A stretch of DNA of 44,074 bases from an uncultured Chloroflexota bacterium. GTDB lineage: Bacteria; Chloroflexota; Dehalococcoidia; Lucifugimonadales; UBA826. Shown here piece by piece: positions 25,951 to 34,236 of the stretch (the first letter of the stretch is position 1; every line of letters begins with the position of its first letter). A program made the translations under genes and the position numbers. The notes below the pieces were generated by a model. That model did not search any database, had not been told where the DNA came from, and saw nothing but the letters and a program-made list of their open reading frames with translations. The stretch is from positions 1 to 44,074 of the forward strand of contig CAJWPE010000006.1 in assembly GCA_913045625.1 (NCBI GenBank), given 5' to 3'.

Positions 25951-26577
25951 TCATATCAATTCACAGTTTGTACATTTTTTAAATTCATTAAGTTGCTCTA
26001 TTTGAATTTTAATATTAAATTTATCAAGATATCTAGCAATTTTACATACAGGAAGCCCCACCACCGATGGGTAACAACCTGAAATATTGTTTACAGGATG
26101 AAATTCATCAGATTGAATTGCATATGAACCAGCTTTATCAACATATTCACCTGATTCAATATATTTAGAAATCTCTTCAGATGAAAAATCGCGCATATTT
26201 ACAATTGTGGTTTCAAAATCTGTAATTACCTTTTTTGAACCCAGAGACAATAAACAAATTCCAGTATAGACCTCATGAGATTTATTTCTTAAAGATTCCA
26301 ACATTCTTGATGCGTCATCACTATCAACTGGTTTCAACAAAATATTAGATTCATGCACAACTACAGTGTCAGATCCTATAATTAAAACATCATTATCTAC
26401 TATTGATGTAACACTCAAAGATTTCAAAAGGGACATTCGGATCACATATTCCATAGGAGATTCAAAACCAAGAGGTTTCCTCTCTATAAAATGAGGACTA
26501 ATAAAATCATAATCTACCCCCAAAGTTTCAATTAATTCTCTTCTACGAGGAGAAGATGAAGCTAAAATTAATTTCAT
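25951..26577 (-). CDS. maf: Maf-family nucleoside triphosphate pyrophosphatase
   Basis: 208 residues. The N-terminal ILASSSPRRRELIETLG is the Maf signature. IGSDTVVVHESNILLKP supplies the metal-binding acid, and SHEVYTGICLLS and DKAGSYAIQ complete the site. Members hydrolyse dTTP, UTP or modified NTPs and are thought to clean nucleotide pools. The YAIQ segment resembles the dTTP/UTP (YhdE) subgroup. The gene lies four bases after rlmD. Confidence 0.93.
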   Translation of the reverse strand: MKLILASSSPRRRELIETLGVDYDFISPHFIERKPLGFESPMEYVIRMSLLKSLSVTSIVDNDVLIIGSDTVVVHESNILLKPVDSDDASRMLESLRNKSHEVYTGICLLSLGSKKVITDFETTIVNMRDFSSEEISKYIESGEYVDKAGSYAIQSDEFHPVNNISGCYPSVVGLPVCKIARYLDKFNIKIQIEQLNEFKKCTNCELI

Positions 26578-26581
26578 ATAA

Positions 26582-27856
26582 TTACTTGATCTCTAAAATT
26601 GAAATTGTTTCAATATGATAAGTTTGAGGAAACATATCAATAGGTTGAATATTCATAATTTGATATCCACCAGCCACCAATAGATTCAAATCTCTTGCTA
26701 AGCTTTCAGGATCACATGAAACATATGCCAATTTATATGGTTTTTTAACTAGTATCGAATCAATTACATCAGGATGGCATCCTAATCTTGGCGGATCAAG
26801 AATCACTGAGTCTATATCTTCAGGAATTAAAGGTAAAACATTTTCAGTTTTACCTAATAAAAACTCCAAGTTATCTACGTGATTGTCAGATTGTAAATAA
26901 TCCTCTACAGCTGATTGAGATTCTTCAATGGCAATCACTTTCCTGACTTTAGTTGCCAACAAAGTTGCAAAAACCCCTACTCCAGCATATGCATCAACAA
27001 GAACTTCATGCGATTTAAGATTAAGTAATTCACTAACTAGCAAAATCATTTTTTCTGCCTGTAAAGTATTTACTTGAAAAAATGATGGTGATGCTACTCT
27101 AAAATCACGATCAAGTAATTTTTCTTGATACCATTTTTGTCCAGTTTCCATAGAAATTTCAGAAGTATTTAATTTGGGTTGAATTAATTGTTGTTTTGTA
27201 TGGATACCAACTCTAACGGACAAATTTGAAGTTTCTTCAACATGATTCTGTAAATCCTTCAACACACCATTAATTTGTCCATCCATTAATTTGCATTCAT
27301 CAATTCTCACAAATCTCCTAGTTATTCTATTAGAAAATCCTAATTGGCCTCCAAAACGTACTGTAAACCTAGCATGATTTCTATAATTCCAAATTTGAGG
27401 GGATGGAATAGTATTTGAAACTTTTATTTGTTTTAGCAGATCATACTGGTTAAAAAAAGCTAAAATCCTTTGCCTCTTGAATTCTAATTGTTTTTCATAT
27501 CTAACATGTTGGAACTGACAACCACTACACGCACCAAAATAAACACATGGAGCAATAACTCTTTCACTAGATGGTTCTAATACTTCAGTAACTATACCTG
27601 CGATAATGGGCTTTTTTTTTCGGTAAAATCTATATATTCTAGCTTTTACTTTTTCTCCTATAATTCCATTTAATACCTCAATAAACTGTCCTTCAAAGGT
27701 AGCTAACGGAGATCCAAAATTACCCATTTTTTCCAAAAATAATTCTGCAAATTCTTTTTCAGAATCTAATTCTCTCAAAGTGTCTATGGTTTTTAAATCG
27801 TTTTCTAATCTAGTAATTTGTTTTTTCATATAGAACATACTAATCCAAACTACCAT
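26582..27856 (-). CDS. rlmD: 23S rRNA (uracil-5-)-methyltransferase, RlmD/RumA type
   Basis: 424-residue SAM-dependent RNA methyltransferase of the TrmA/RumA family. A degenerate TRAM-like beta region (about 55-105) precedes the iron-sulfur cysteines CVYFGACSGCQFQH and a later EC-K-L cysteine. SAM-binding follows at VDAYAGVGVFATLLA, then VILDPPRLGCHP, YVSCDPESLARDL with the nucleophilic cysteine, and the closing DMFPQTYHIE. The target is probably a 23S rRNA uridine, but a TrmA/RlmC-like target is possible. None of the three clustered ATGs (27856, 27838, 27829) has a ribosome site, so the first nine residues are uncertain. It diverges from lipA. Confidence 0.92.
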   Translation of the reverse strand: MVVWISMFYMKKQITRLENDLKTIDTLRELDSEKEFAELFLEKMGNFGSPLATFEGQFIEVLNGIIGEKVKARIYRFYRKKKPIIAGIVTEVLEPSSERVIAPCVYFGACSGCQFQHVRYEKQLEFKRQRILAFFNQYDLLKQIKVSNTIPSPQIWNYRNHARFTVRFGGQLGFSNRITRRFVRIDECKLMDGQINGVLKDLQNHVEETSNLSVRVGIHTKQQLIQPKLNTSEISMETGQKWYQEKLLDRDFRVASPSFFQVNTLQAEKMILLVSELLNLKSHEVLVDAYAGVGVFATLLATKVRKVIAIEESQSAVEDYLQSDNHVDNLEFLLGKTENVLPLIPEDIDSVILDPPRLGCHPDVIDSILVKKPYKLAYVSCDPESLARDLNLLVAGGYQIMNIQPIDMFPQTYHIETISILEIK

Positions 27857-27914
27857 TAATACAAATTCAAAAGCTAAACTTTTATAGTGTATTCTTATCT
27901 AAGGGAGAAAATAT

Positions 27915-28790
27915 ATGGTAGCTGAAAGAAATATTCCAGAGTGGCTAAAAGTTAAAATGCCATCAGGTAATAATTTTAAATATATAGACTCTATAATTTC
28001 AAAAGAAAACCTTAATACTGTTTGTAAGGAAGCACGTTGCCCAAATATTGGTGAGTGCTGGAATCAAAAAACTGCTACCTTTATGATTTTAGGAGACACC
28101 TGTACTAGAGCCTGCACTTACTGTGCTGTGACATCTGGTCAACCAAATCAATTAGATTTAGCAGAACCTATCAGGTTATCGAACACGGTAAATCGTTTAA
28201 GTTTGGAATATGCGGTAATCACTTCTGTAAATAGAGATGACTTATCAGATGGAGGAGCAAGAATTTTTTCACAATGTATTAAGTTAATAAAAAAGAATTC
28301 TCCATCTTGTAAAGTTGAAGTCCTAACCCCAGATTTTCAAGGCAATTTTGACGCCCTAAAAAGTATCATTGATGAGAAACCTGATACGTTCAACCATAAC
28401 ATTGAGACAGTCAAAAGAATTTTTCCGAAAATTAGAGCAAGAGGAAACTACCAGCTTTCTATAAGTATCTTAGAAAAAGCTAAACAGCTTGACAAAAACT
28501 TAATAACAAAATCAGGAATGATGGTGGGGTTAGGTGAAACCTTAGATGAAATCATAGAGACATTAAAAGATTTAAGGAGCGTAAAATGTGACCTTTTGAC
28601 AATTGGTCAGTATTTGAGACCCTCCAAAAAACATGTAGCAATGTCACGTTGGTACACACCTTCAGAGTTCGAGAAAATTCAATCCATTGGATATGATTTA
28701 GGGTTCAAACATGTTGCATCGGGTCCATTAGTAAGAAGTTCTTACCATGCAAAAGAACAACACAAATCAGCTAAATTAAATTTAATCTGA
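27915..28790 (+). CDS. lipA: Lipoyl synthase
   Basis: 291-residue radical-SAM enzyme inserting two sulfurs into octanoyl chains on lipoyl domains. Both iron-sulfur clusters are visible: the auxiliary cluster C37-x4-C42-x5-C48 and the radical-SAM C63-x3-C67-x2-C70. SVNRDDLSDGGA and the C-terminal RSSYHAKEQ, which supplies the serine ligand, complete the signature. The ATG follows AAGGGAGA. A TATAGT element at 27883-27888 could be its -10. lipB is not seen. The end overlaps a convergent small gene by nine bases. Confidence 0.97.
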   Translation: MVAERNIPEWLKVKMPSGNNFKYIDSIISKENLNTVCKEARCPNIGECWNQKTATFMILGDTCTRACTYCAVTSGQPNQLDLAEPIRLSNTVNRLSLEYAVITSVNRDDLSDGGARIFSQCIKLIKKNSPSCKVEVLTPDFQGNFDALKSIIDEKPDTFNHNIETVKRIFPKIRARGNYQLSISILEKAKQLDKNLITKSGMMVGLGETLDEIIETLKDLRSVKCDLLTIGQYLRPSKKHVAMSRWYTPSEFEKIQSIGYDLGFKHVASGPLVRSSYHAKEQHKSAKLNLI

Positions 28791-28931
28791 AGAAGGTAAC
28801 TTTCTGGGTTGTTGTAATTCCATAGGTGATTCGCAACATTCGACCATATCATTACCGGGTTTAGTACACAGAACCATACATCCACATGTATTGCACTGGT
28901 ACCTACGTCCTAATTGAATATTATCAGCCAT
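28782..28931 (-). CDS. Desulforedoxin-like mini-protein A
   Basis: A 49-residue frame found by direct reading. The core GRRYQCNTCGCMVLCTKPG and the later VECCESPMEL follow the desulforedoxin/desulfoferrodoxin N-domain plan: Y-x-C-x2-C, then C-C and P-M. Cys13, Cys16, Cys32 and Cys33 would bind one iron or zinc. Two extra cysteines (18 and 22) are unusual. It likely acts as a small electron carrier or metal-binding protein. The ATG has no clear ribosome site (TATTAAT). It is the last of a minus-strand group and its stop overlaps lipA. Confidence 0.8.
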   Translation of the reverse strand: MADNIQLGRRYQCNTCGCMVLCTKPGNDMVECCESPMELQQPRKLPSSD

Positions 28932-28950
28932 ATTAATATCCTTACTTATA

Positions 28951-29070
28951 TTATTTAATAACCATTTTAGTGCTACAACAAACTAAAGAGGCATCTTCTG
29001 ATCCTCTAGTAACTACAATCTCTGATTCACATTTTTGGCAATAATACCTTTTGCCTGTTTCGTTGGCCAA
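28951..29070 (-). CDS. Desulforedoxin-like mini-protein B
   Basis: A 39-residue frame starting at TTG with GAGGTGA five bases upstream; a GTG at 29079 would add three residues. GKRYYCQKCESEIVVTRGSEDASLVCCSTKMVIK matches the desulforedoxin spacing: Cys11-x2-Cys14 and Cys31-Cys32, one rubredoxin-like metal site. It lies 20 bases ahead of its paralogue and downstream of the MTHFR-like gene. Redox function is inferred from the fold only. Confidence 0.8.
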   Translation of the reverse strand: MANETGKRYYCQKCESEIVVTRGSEDASLVCCSTKMVIK

Positions 29071-29137
29071 CTCATTCACCTCAATTTTTTATAATCCTAT
29101 AGAACAGTGAAGATTATAAAATTGAAAAAAGAATAGG

Positions 29138-30001
29138 TCAAACAATTAATGAAAGTAATTCTTTTGCAGCTTCATAATTTCTTCGACCATTCTCAAAAAA
29201 TGGAGGTACCAGATAGATACATTCAAGATTTTGAACATTTTTTAAATTTTCAATCATTTCTAAAGTAATATCTACTCCAGGCCTACCTTTAGATAAGTCT
29301 CTCAGAATCCAATTAGGAATAGTAGAAAAAGACTTACTATTTTTTTCTAACATTTGGATCCCCCAAATAATAGGAATATCTATATGTCTATGAAATTTTT
29401 TATAGAAAATATCAAATAATTTTTCAGGTAAATCAACATTAAAAAAAGGTTGTAAAATTAAAAAATCACTACCTAGTAAAATTTTTTTATTCAATAATTC
29501 AGCTTCAGAGTTCAGATCTTTTGATAAATCTACAGTAGAGCCTACACAAAAATCAGTAGGATATATTAAGTTTTTATCCTCGAAATCTTTTCGAGAATTC
29601 AAATTTTTGACTGATTGAATTAATTGAGTCGGAGAAAAATCATTAACATTCTGAATATGTTGTGATTTTGATTCTGTAAATGGATCGCCTTGAACTACAA
29701 CAATATTTTCTAATCCCTGTAATTGAGCACCAAGAAGTAGACTTTGAATAGCTAATTTGTTCATATCACGAGTGGCTAAAAAGAATAAAGAAGTAATACC
29801 TGTAGCACTTTGGATCCAACTAGCCATCATTGCAGAATTAACACGCACTGAAAGGCCTGGATTATAAGCAACAGAAAAAACATCCGGAGTCAAATCTAGT
29901 AACTCTTGAACTAAAAGCTCATTTCCAGATCTAGGAGGAGAAACATCTAAAACATAAACAATTTTATTTTCAGATCGGATTAATTCAGTTATTGAGGGCA
30001 T
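29138..30001 (-). CDS. Methylenetetrahydrofolate reductase-like protein
   Basis: 287-residue TIM-barrel flavoprotein of the MetF family, closest by eye to the C-terminal domain of YitJ-type fused enzymes. Conserved pieces are VLDVSPPRSG, FLATRDMNKLAIQSLLLGAQLQGLENIVVVQGDP, LIYPTDFCVGSTVDL, LQPFFNVD, and a final IYLVPPF. The usual catalytic glutamate of E-x-x-P-P is an aspartate here. It could reduce methylene-THF to methyl-THF, but the change leaves room for a variant role. It sits between the zinc-ribbon gene and two mini-redoxins. Confidence 0.85.
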   Translation of the reverse strand: MPSITELIRSENKIVYVLDVSPPRSGNELLVQELLDLTPDVFSVAYNPGLSVRVNSAMMASWIQSATGITSLFFLATRDMNKLAIQSLLLGAQLQGLENIVVVQGDPFTESKSQHIQNVNDFSPTQLIQSVKNLNSRKDFEDKNLIYPTDFCVGSTVDLSKDLNSEAELLNKKILLGSDFLILQPFFNVDLPEKLFDIFYKKFHRHIDIPIIWGIQMLEKNSKSFSTIPNWILRDLSKGRPGVDITLEMIENLKNVQNLECIYLVPPFFENGRRNYEAAKELLSLIV

Positions 30002-30025
30002 ATAAAAATTTCAAAATATATTGAA

Positions 30026-30514
30026 CTATTTCCAGCCTATATCACCATTTCCATTAGGTGCTAATGATATTCTGTGACCAGACTCACATTTATATCTTTC
30101 TTCTCTAATTTCTCTTTTTCTACCTGATAATGAAGATTGGGCCATTGCTTCACCACAAAATGGACATCTAACACCATACATAACCCTATTTCTAACTCTG
30201 TAAACTTTCACATGAGTAACTGTTTGCTCTAATGATTCAAAATCACCCATATATCTAATAATAAATCGTGTACCACTACCAATTACACTGTAGGAATTTT
30301 TGCTTTCTACTATTGGAGAAACATAATTATGATCCACAAACCCACAACTCAAACATTCTGATTCATCATAATTAACAGTTAACCTTGAACTACATTTTGG
30401 ACAAAACGTCTTATTATTTTTTAAATCTACCTCTGTTTGTTTTGGCATTAATCTTCTAGGAACTACTGGGACCCTAGGGATCGCAGGTGCAAATGGATTT
30501 GAATTCTGACCCAT
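30026..30514 (-). CDS. Double zinc-ribbon protein of unknown function
   Basis: 162 residues. A basic, proline-rich N-terminus is followed by a first ribbon (Cys38-x2-Cys41 ... Cys54-x2-Cys57) and a middle beta segment (TRFIIRYMGDFESLEQTVTH). The second site uses Cys117-x2-Cys120 with Cys143 and possibly His147 (CESGH). Such proteins can bind nucleic acid or partner proteins; nothing identifies its job. An AGGAGAA ribosome site and a consensus -35 (TTGACA) promoter are present upstream. It leads the MTHFR-like and desulforedoxin genes. Confidence 0.8.
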   Translation of the reverse strand: MGQNSNPFAPAIPRVPVVPRRLMPKQTEVDLKNNKTFCPKCSSRLTVNYDESECLSCGFVDHNYVSPIVESKNSYSVIGSGTRFIIRYMGDFESLEQTVTHVKVYRVRNRVMYGVRCPFCGEAMAQSSLSGRKREIREERYKCESGHRISLAPNGNGDIGWK

Positions 30515-30568
30515 CTTAATTCTCCTAAATTATGAACTAATTATTAAAAAAACGAATACGACGTTGGT

Positions 30569-30598
30569 ATTTTATTTATACAAATATAAAAATGTCAA
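30569..30598 (-). promoter_or_regulatory. Promoter for zinc-ribbon operon with spacer palindrome
   Basis: On the minus strand a perfect TTGACA (30598-30593) and TAAAAT (30574-30569) are 18 bases apart. The spacer is almost entirely the palindrome TTTATA-CAAA-TATAAA (30575-30590), an ideal place for a repressor or MerR-like twist regulator. Confidence 0.55.
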
Positions 30599-30635
30599 TA
30601 CTTTATACGCAAAATTGTAAAAATGCATACCATTC

Positions 30636-30669
30636 TTATACTTGTATAAAACATTTGTTCTGATATAAT
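30636..30669 (+). promoter_or_regulatory. etfB promoter with overlapping palindrome
   Basis: TTGTAT (30642-30647) and an extended -10 TGATATAAT ending at 30669 are separated by 16 bases. The inverted repeat TTATAC-TT-GTATAA (30636-30649) covers the -35, and a half-site TTTATAC lies at 30602-30608. The leader to the etfB ATG is about 85 bases. Confidence 0.55.
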
Positions 30670-30760
30670 GATCTATTTTCTAATTTAATGCGTAGATTAA
30701 ATTGACATCGATTCAATGAGATTGCTACGATTTGATTATAAAATTAGATTAGGAAGCATC

Positions 30761-31555
30761 ATGAATATAGTAGTTTGCGTTAAACAAGTAATGGATCCAG
30801 ACACCCCCATTTCAGCTTTTGTAATTGATGAAGTTGAAAAAAAAGTCGTACCAGCGCAAGGAATACCACCTGTAGTAAATGGATACTGCGAAAATGCAGT
30901 TGAAGCAGCTCTACAAATTAAAGCCCAAGAGGGCGAAGGAACAATCACAATATTATCGCTAGGTACAGATTTTGTAATGGATGTAATGAAAAAGCCCTTA
31001 TCAATGGGAGCTGACAAAATGATTCTGATTCAAGATGAATATGTAGCCGAATTAGACGCATCTGGAATAGTTAACGTTCTCTCAGCTGCAATAAATAAAA
31101 TCACTGATGTTGATTTAGTTTTGTGTGGTCAACAAGCTTCCGATTGGGACAATGCACATATACCTATGGGATTAGCTGAAAACTTGAATCTTCCTTGTAT
31201 AACTTCTGCGTTAAATATTGAACATGCAGGAGACAAGCTCTTAGTACAAAGTGCTTTACCTGACGGATACCAAACTCTTGAAGCCCCCATACAGTCAGTA
31301 ATCACAGTAAACAATTTATTTGGCGAACCACGATACCCCACTTTAAAAGGAATCATGCAAGCAAGCCGCAAAAGCCCCGAAGTTTGGTCAATTGCAGATT
31401 TAGGGATTCCAGAATCTGATTTGAAACCCTCGATGATCCTATCAGAACTAAAAATACCTATTAGTGAAGGCAATTGCGAAATTATCGAAGGTGAAGATGA
31501 TGCAGACTCAGGTAGACTTTTAGCGTTAAAACTTAGAGAAGAAAAAATCATATAA
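30761..31555 (+). CDS. etfB: Electron transfer flavoprotein beta subunit
   Basis: 264-residue subunit of the soluble ETF heterodimer, which passes electrons from acyl-CoA and other flavin dehydrogenases to the quinone pool. It opens with MNIVVCVKQVMDPDTP, followed by LCGQQASDWDN, the AMP-binding region, and GIMQASRK with the conserved recognition loop. I choose the ATG at 30761 with AGGA six bases upstream; the frame extends further upstream but that part is not ETF-like. It lies 11 bases ahead of etfA. Confidence 0.95.
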   Translation: MNIVVCVKQVMDPDTPISAFVIDEVEKKVVPAQGIPPVVNGYCENAVEAALQIKAQEGEGTITILSLGTDFVMDVMKKPLSMGADKMILIQDEYVAELDASGIVNVLSAAINKITDVDLVLCGQQASDWDNAHIPMGLAENLNLPCITSALNIEHAGDKLLVQSALPDGYQTLEAPIQSVITVNNLFGEPRYPTLKGIMQASRKSPEVWSIADLGIPESDLKPSMILSELKIPISEGNCEIIEGEDDADSGRLLALKLREEKII

Positions 31556-31566
31556 GCGAGTAAAAC

Positions 31567-32550
31567 ATGACTGAAATTTTAGTTTTTTGCGAAACCAATG
31601 AGGAAAAATTAGACTCTTCTACTGGAGAACTACTTGCAGCTGGAAGAAAGCTTTCTAATGAACTTTCTCTCCCAGTTTCAGCAGTAATATTTAATCCGAA
31701 TGCAGAAATGACAAAAGAAGCATCTTCATTAGGCGCAGATAAAGTTTACAAAGTTAATGATCCTAAATTTGAACATAAAACAGATGAAATTTTTACACAC
31801 GGCCTATTTGAAACCTGTAAACAAATTAAACCTACAGTAATTTTGGCTGCAAAAACATCTTTGGGAAGAAATGTTGCTGCCAGAACGGCATACAGATTGA
31901 AATCAACTGTAGCTCAAGACTGTATGGACATTAGTGGCGATAAAAATACTGGCTTAATTTCCGTGACTAGACCAGTATACGGAGGAAATGCACAAGCAGT
32001 GTTTACATTTACTAAACCTTTAAATCAAATGGTAATACTTAGGGTAAAAACCTTTGAGCCTTTGCCAATAGATAATACAAAAATAGCAGAAGAAATAACC
32101 CTAGAAATCCCTATCCCAGATGCAAAACTTAAAGTAATTGACACGGTAAAACAAGAATTTGAAGGAGTAAGATTAGAAGATGCCTCTGTAATAGTTGGTG
32201 GCGGAAGAGGGTTAGGAGGCCCGGAAGCATTTGAACACCTAGAGGAGTTAGCTAAAATATTAAATGGTGCAGTAGGGGCATCTAGAGCTGTTTGTGATGC
32301 GGGATGGCTAGACCATTCTTACCAAATTGGGTTAACAGGAAAAACTGTAACACCTGACCTATATATTACTATTGCTATATCCGGAGCGAGTCAGCACATG
32401 GCTGGTTGTTCCGCTTCAAAAAACATTATAGCTATCAACAAAGATGGAGATGCAAATATTTTTAAAGAAGCTAGTTTTGGGGTGGTAGGAGATTGGGAAC
32501 AAATATTACCCTCTTTTACAGCGACCGCTAGAGAGTTAACACAATCATAA
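31567..32550 (+). CDS. etfA: Electron transfer flavoprotein alpha subunit
   Basis: 327 residues. The C-terminal FAD domain is clear: IVGGGRGLGGPEAFEHLEELAKILNG, VGASRAVCDAGWLDHSYQIGLTGKTVTPDLYI and AISGASQHMAGCSASKNIIAINKD. This is the usual FAD-binding signature of EtfA. Together with EtfB it forms the working dimer. ETF-quinone oxidoreductase is not in the window. The next gene follows after 12 bases. Confidence 0.96.
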   Translation: MTEILVFCETNEEKLDSSTGELLAAGRKLSNELSLPVSAVIFNPNAEMTKEASSLGADKVYKVNDPKFEHKTDEIFTHGLFETCKQIKPTVILAAKTSLGRNVAARTAYRLKSTVAQDCMDISGDKNTGLISVTRPVYGGNAQAVFTFTKPLNQMVILRVKTFEPLPIDNTKIAEEITLEIPIPDAKLKVIDTVKQEFEGVRLEDASVIVGGGRGLGGPEAFEHLEELAKILNGAVGASRAVCDAGWLDHSYQIGLTGKTVTPDLYITIAISGASQHMAGCSASKNIIAINKDGDANIFKEASFGVVGDWEQILPSFTATARELTQS

Positions 32551-32562
32551 TAGGAATACATT

Positions 32563-33006
32563 TTGACTAACAACCACTTTTATGATGATTTAAATGATGT
32601 AAAAGCAAATATTCTAGAAGCTGACGTGATTTCAATATTTTTCCCAAACTTCAAAAAGTCTGTACTAGTGGATACACGTTCAACAGACACAGATGGACCT
32701 TCAATCATGTTAACTCCAATGGCTCGAAGTCCAAGAGAAAGAATCAAAAGTATGGAAAAATTACGACCAGGATTTCCAGAAGTAAAAAACATGATACTTA
32801 TCCCATGGCTTAGATACATATTCAGTTTAGAGGAAAGTGGAATTTGGGAACTACTTATCAAAAGACTTGACCAATCAACACTCCTTAATTCTAACCTTGC
32901 AGCAAATACAATTTTAAATGAATTGAAAAATTTAGAAAATCTTGAATTATTAGAAGTAATCAAAGGTGATAAATATCAAACAATTTGGTCAAAAAAGTTG
33001 AATTAA
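32563..33006 (+). CDS. Unrecognised 147-residue protein in etf-npdG run
   Basis: Soluble protein with a TTG start, AGGA about ten bases upstream. It has no cysteines or membrane helix. Readable landmarks are SVLVDTRSTDTDGPSIMLTP, SPRERIKSMEKLRPGFPEVKNMILIPWLRYI, and a C-terminal helical region with leucine-rich ELKNLENLELLEVI. I cannot assign a family. The basic middle segment and tight placement between etfA and npdG (one base before its ATG) suggest a partner in the same redox pathway. Confidence 0.7.
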   Translation: MTNNHFYDDLNDVKANILEADVISIFFPNFKKSVLVDTRSTDTDGPSIMLTPMARSPRERIKSMEKLRPGFPEVKNMILIPWLRYIFSLEESGIWELLIKRLDQSTLLNSNLAANTILNELKNLENLELLEVIKGDKYQTIWSKKLN

Positions 33007-33007
33007 A

Positions 33008-33658
33008 ATGATATCTATAATTGGCGGTACAGGACCAGAAGGAAAAGGGCTCGGATTGAGACTAGCTATGGCTGGCGAAGAAGTATTTATTGGATCTAGA
33101 GAAGAGTCTAGAGGAATAGAGGTAGCTCAACAAATAAAAGAAATTCAAGACGTTCCGAGCATGTCTATTGAGGGAGGCAGCAATTTAAAAGCAGCAAAAA
33201 TTGGAGATATTATAATAATTTCCACTCCATATAATGGGCACAAACAAACATTAATCGATTACGCATCACATCTAAAAAATAAAATCATTATTGATGTTGT
33301 TGTCCCCCTATCATTTTCAAAGGGGAAAATATCAACTCTACCTATACCTGAAGGATCTGTAGCTGAAGAAGCTCAAGAAATTTTAAAAGACTCCTTTATA
33401 GTTGGTGCATTTCACAACGTAAGCGCAGAAGATCTATTGATACCAAACAAAAAAATGGATTGTGATGTAATTGTTTGCTCTAACAATCAAGATAGTAAAA
33501 AAACGGTAATTCAATTAACTGAAAAAATTCTTGGACTCAGAGGGATAGACGGAGGAGGATTACATAATTCAAAATACGTAGAAGATTTCACTGCTTTACT
33601 AATTAATATCAACAAAATTTACAAAACTCACTCATCAATTAAAATTTCTGGCATTTAA
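33008..33658 (+). CDS. npdG: NADPH:F420 oxidoreductase
   Basis: 216-residue Rossmann protein of the F420-dependent NADP reductase family, moving hydride between NADPH and the deazaflavin F420. The glycine-rich start SIIGGTGPEGKGLGLRLA, IGSREESRG (basic residues for the NADP phosphate), IISTPYNGH, and GAFHNVSAEDL are family features. It implies that the organism makes or uses F420. It is in the etf transcript and is followed by def after six bases. Confidence 0.9.
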   Translation: MISIIGGTGPEGKGLGLRLAMAGEEVFIGSREESRGIEVAQQIKEIQDVPSMSIEGGSNLKAAKIGDIIIISTPYNGHKQTLIDYASHLKNKIIIDVVVPLSFSKGKISTLPIPEGSVAEEAQEILKDSFIVGAFHNVSAEDLLIPNKKMDCDVIVCSNNQDSKKTVIQLTEKILGLRGIDGGGLHNSKYVEDFTALLININKIYKTHSSIKISGI

Positions 33659-33664
33659 AATATT

Positions 33665-34204
33665 ATGTCAGTTCAAGAAATTTTAGAAATACCCCACCCT
33701 ATTCTCAGACAAAAAGCAAAAAAAGTCAGAAACATTGATAAAGAAATCCTTAAAATTGCCTACAACATGGTTGACACTTTACGTGATGCAGGCGGAGTAG
33801 GATTAGCTGCTAATCAAATCGGAGAATTGTGGAGAATTATAGTTTTACAAATGCCTGAAGAGGATATTTCAAGAATTTATTTTAATCCTGAAATCATTTC
33901 AGTTCAGGGAACTAGACAAGTTGAAGAAGGCTGCTTAAGCATTCCAGGTTATTTAGGGCTTGTAGAAAGATCAATTTCTATAAAATTTACCGGAATTGAC
34001 CATAATGAAATTAAAATTAAATTTACTGCAGAAGATTTACTGTCACAGGCATTAGAACATGAAGTTGATCATTTAAACGGTATTTTATACACCGATCACC
34101 TACTAGAACACCAATCACTTTATACAGTAGATTCAGTTACGCCACCCGATAATTCAAATGATGACTTTGATTCAGGTATTACGTCTTCAATAGAAGTTAA
34201 ATGA
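33665..34204 (+). CDS. def: Peptide deformylase
   Basis: 179-residue metalloenzyme removing the formyl group from nascent proteins. All three motifs are intact: GGVGLAANQIG (44-53), EGCLSIPG with metal ligand Cys90, and LEHEVDHLNG with His132, Glu133 and His136. The C-terminal tail of about 30 residues is acidic. No clear ribosome site precedes the ATG, so it probably depends on coupling to npdG. Confidence 0.96.
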   Translation: MSVQEILEIPHPILRQKAKKVRNIDKEILKIAYNMVDTLRDAGGVGLAANQIGELWRIIVLQMPEEDISRIYFNPEIISVQGTRQVEEGCLSIPGYLGLVERSISIKFTGIDHNEIKIKFTAEDLLSQALEHEVDHLNGILYTDHLLEHQSLYTVDSVTPPDNSNDDFDSGITSSIEVK

Positions 34205-34236
34205 TTTTTAACACATCTACACACTGGAAGGTTTCC

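Noticed and set aside
30716-30760. N-terminal extension of etfB to an upstream ATG
   Set aside because: The added residues are not ETF-like, and the ATG at 30761 has AGGA at good spacing and the family start MNIVVCVKQV.
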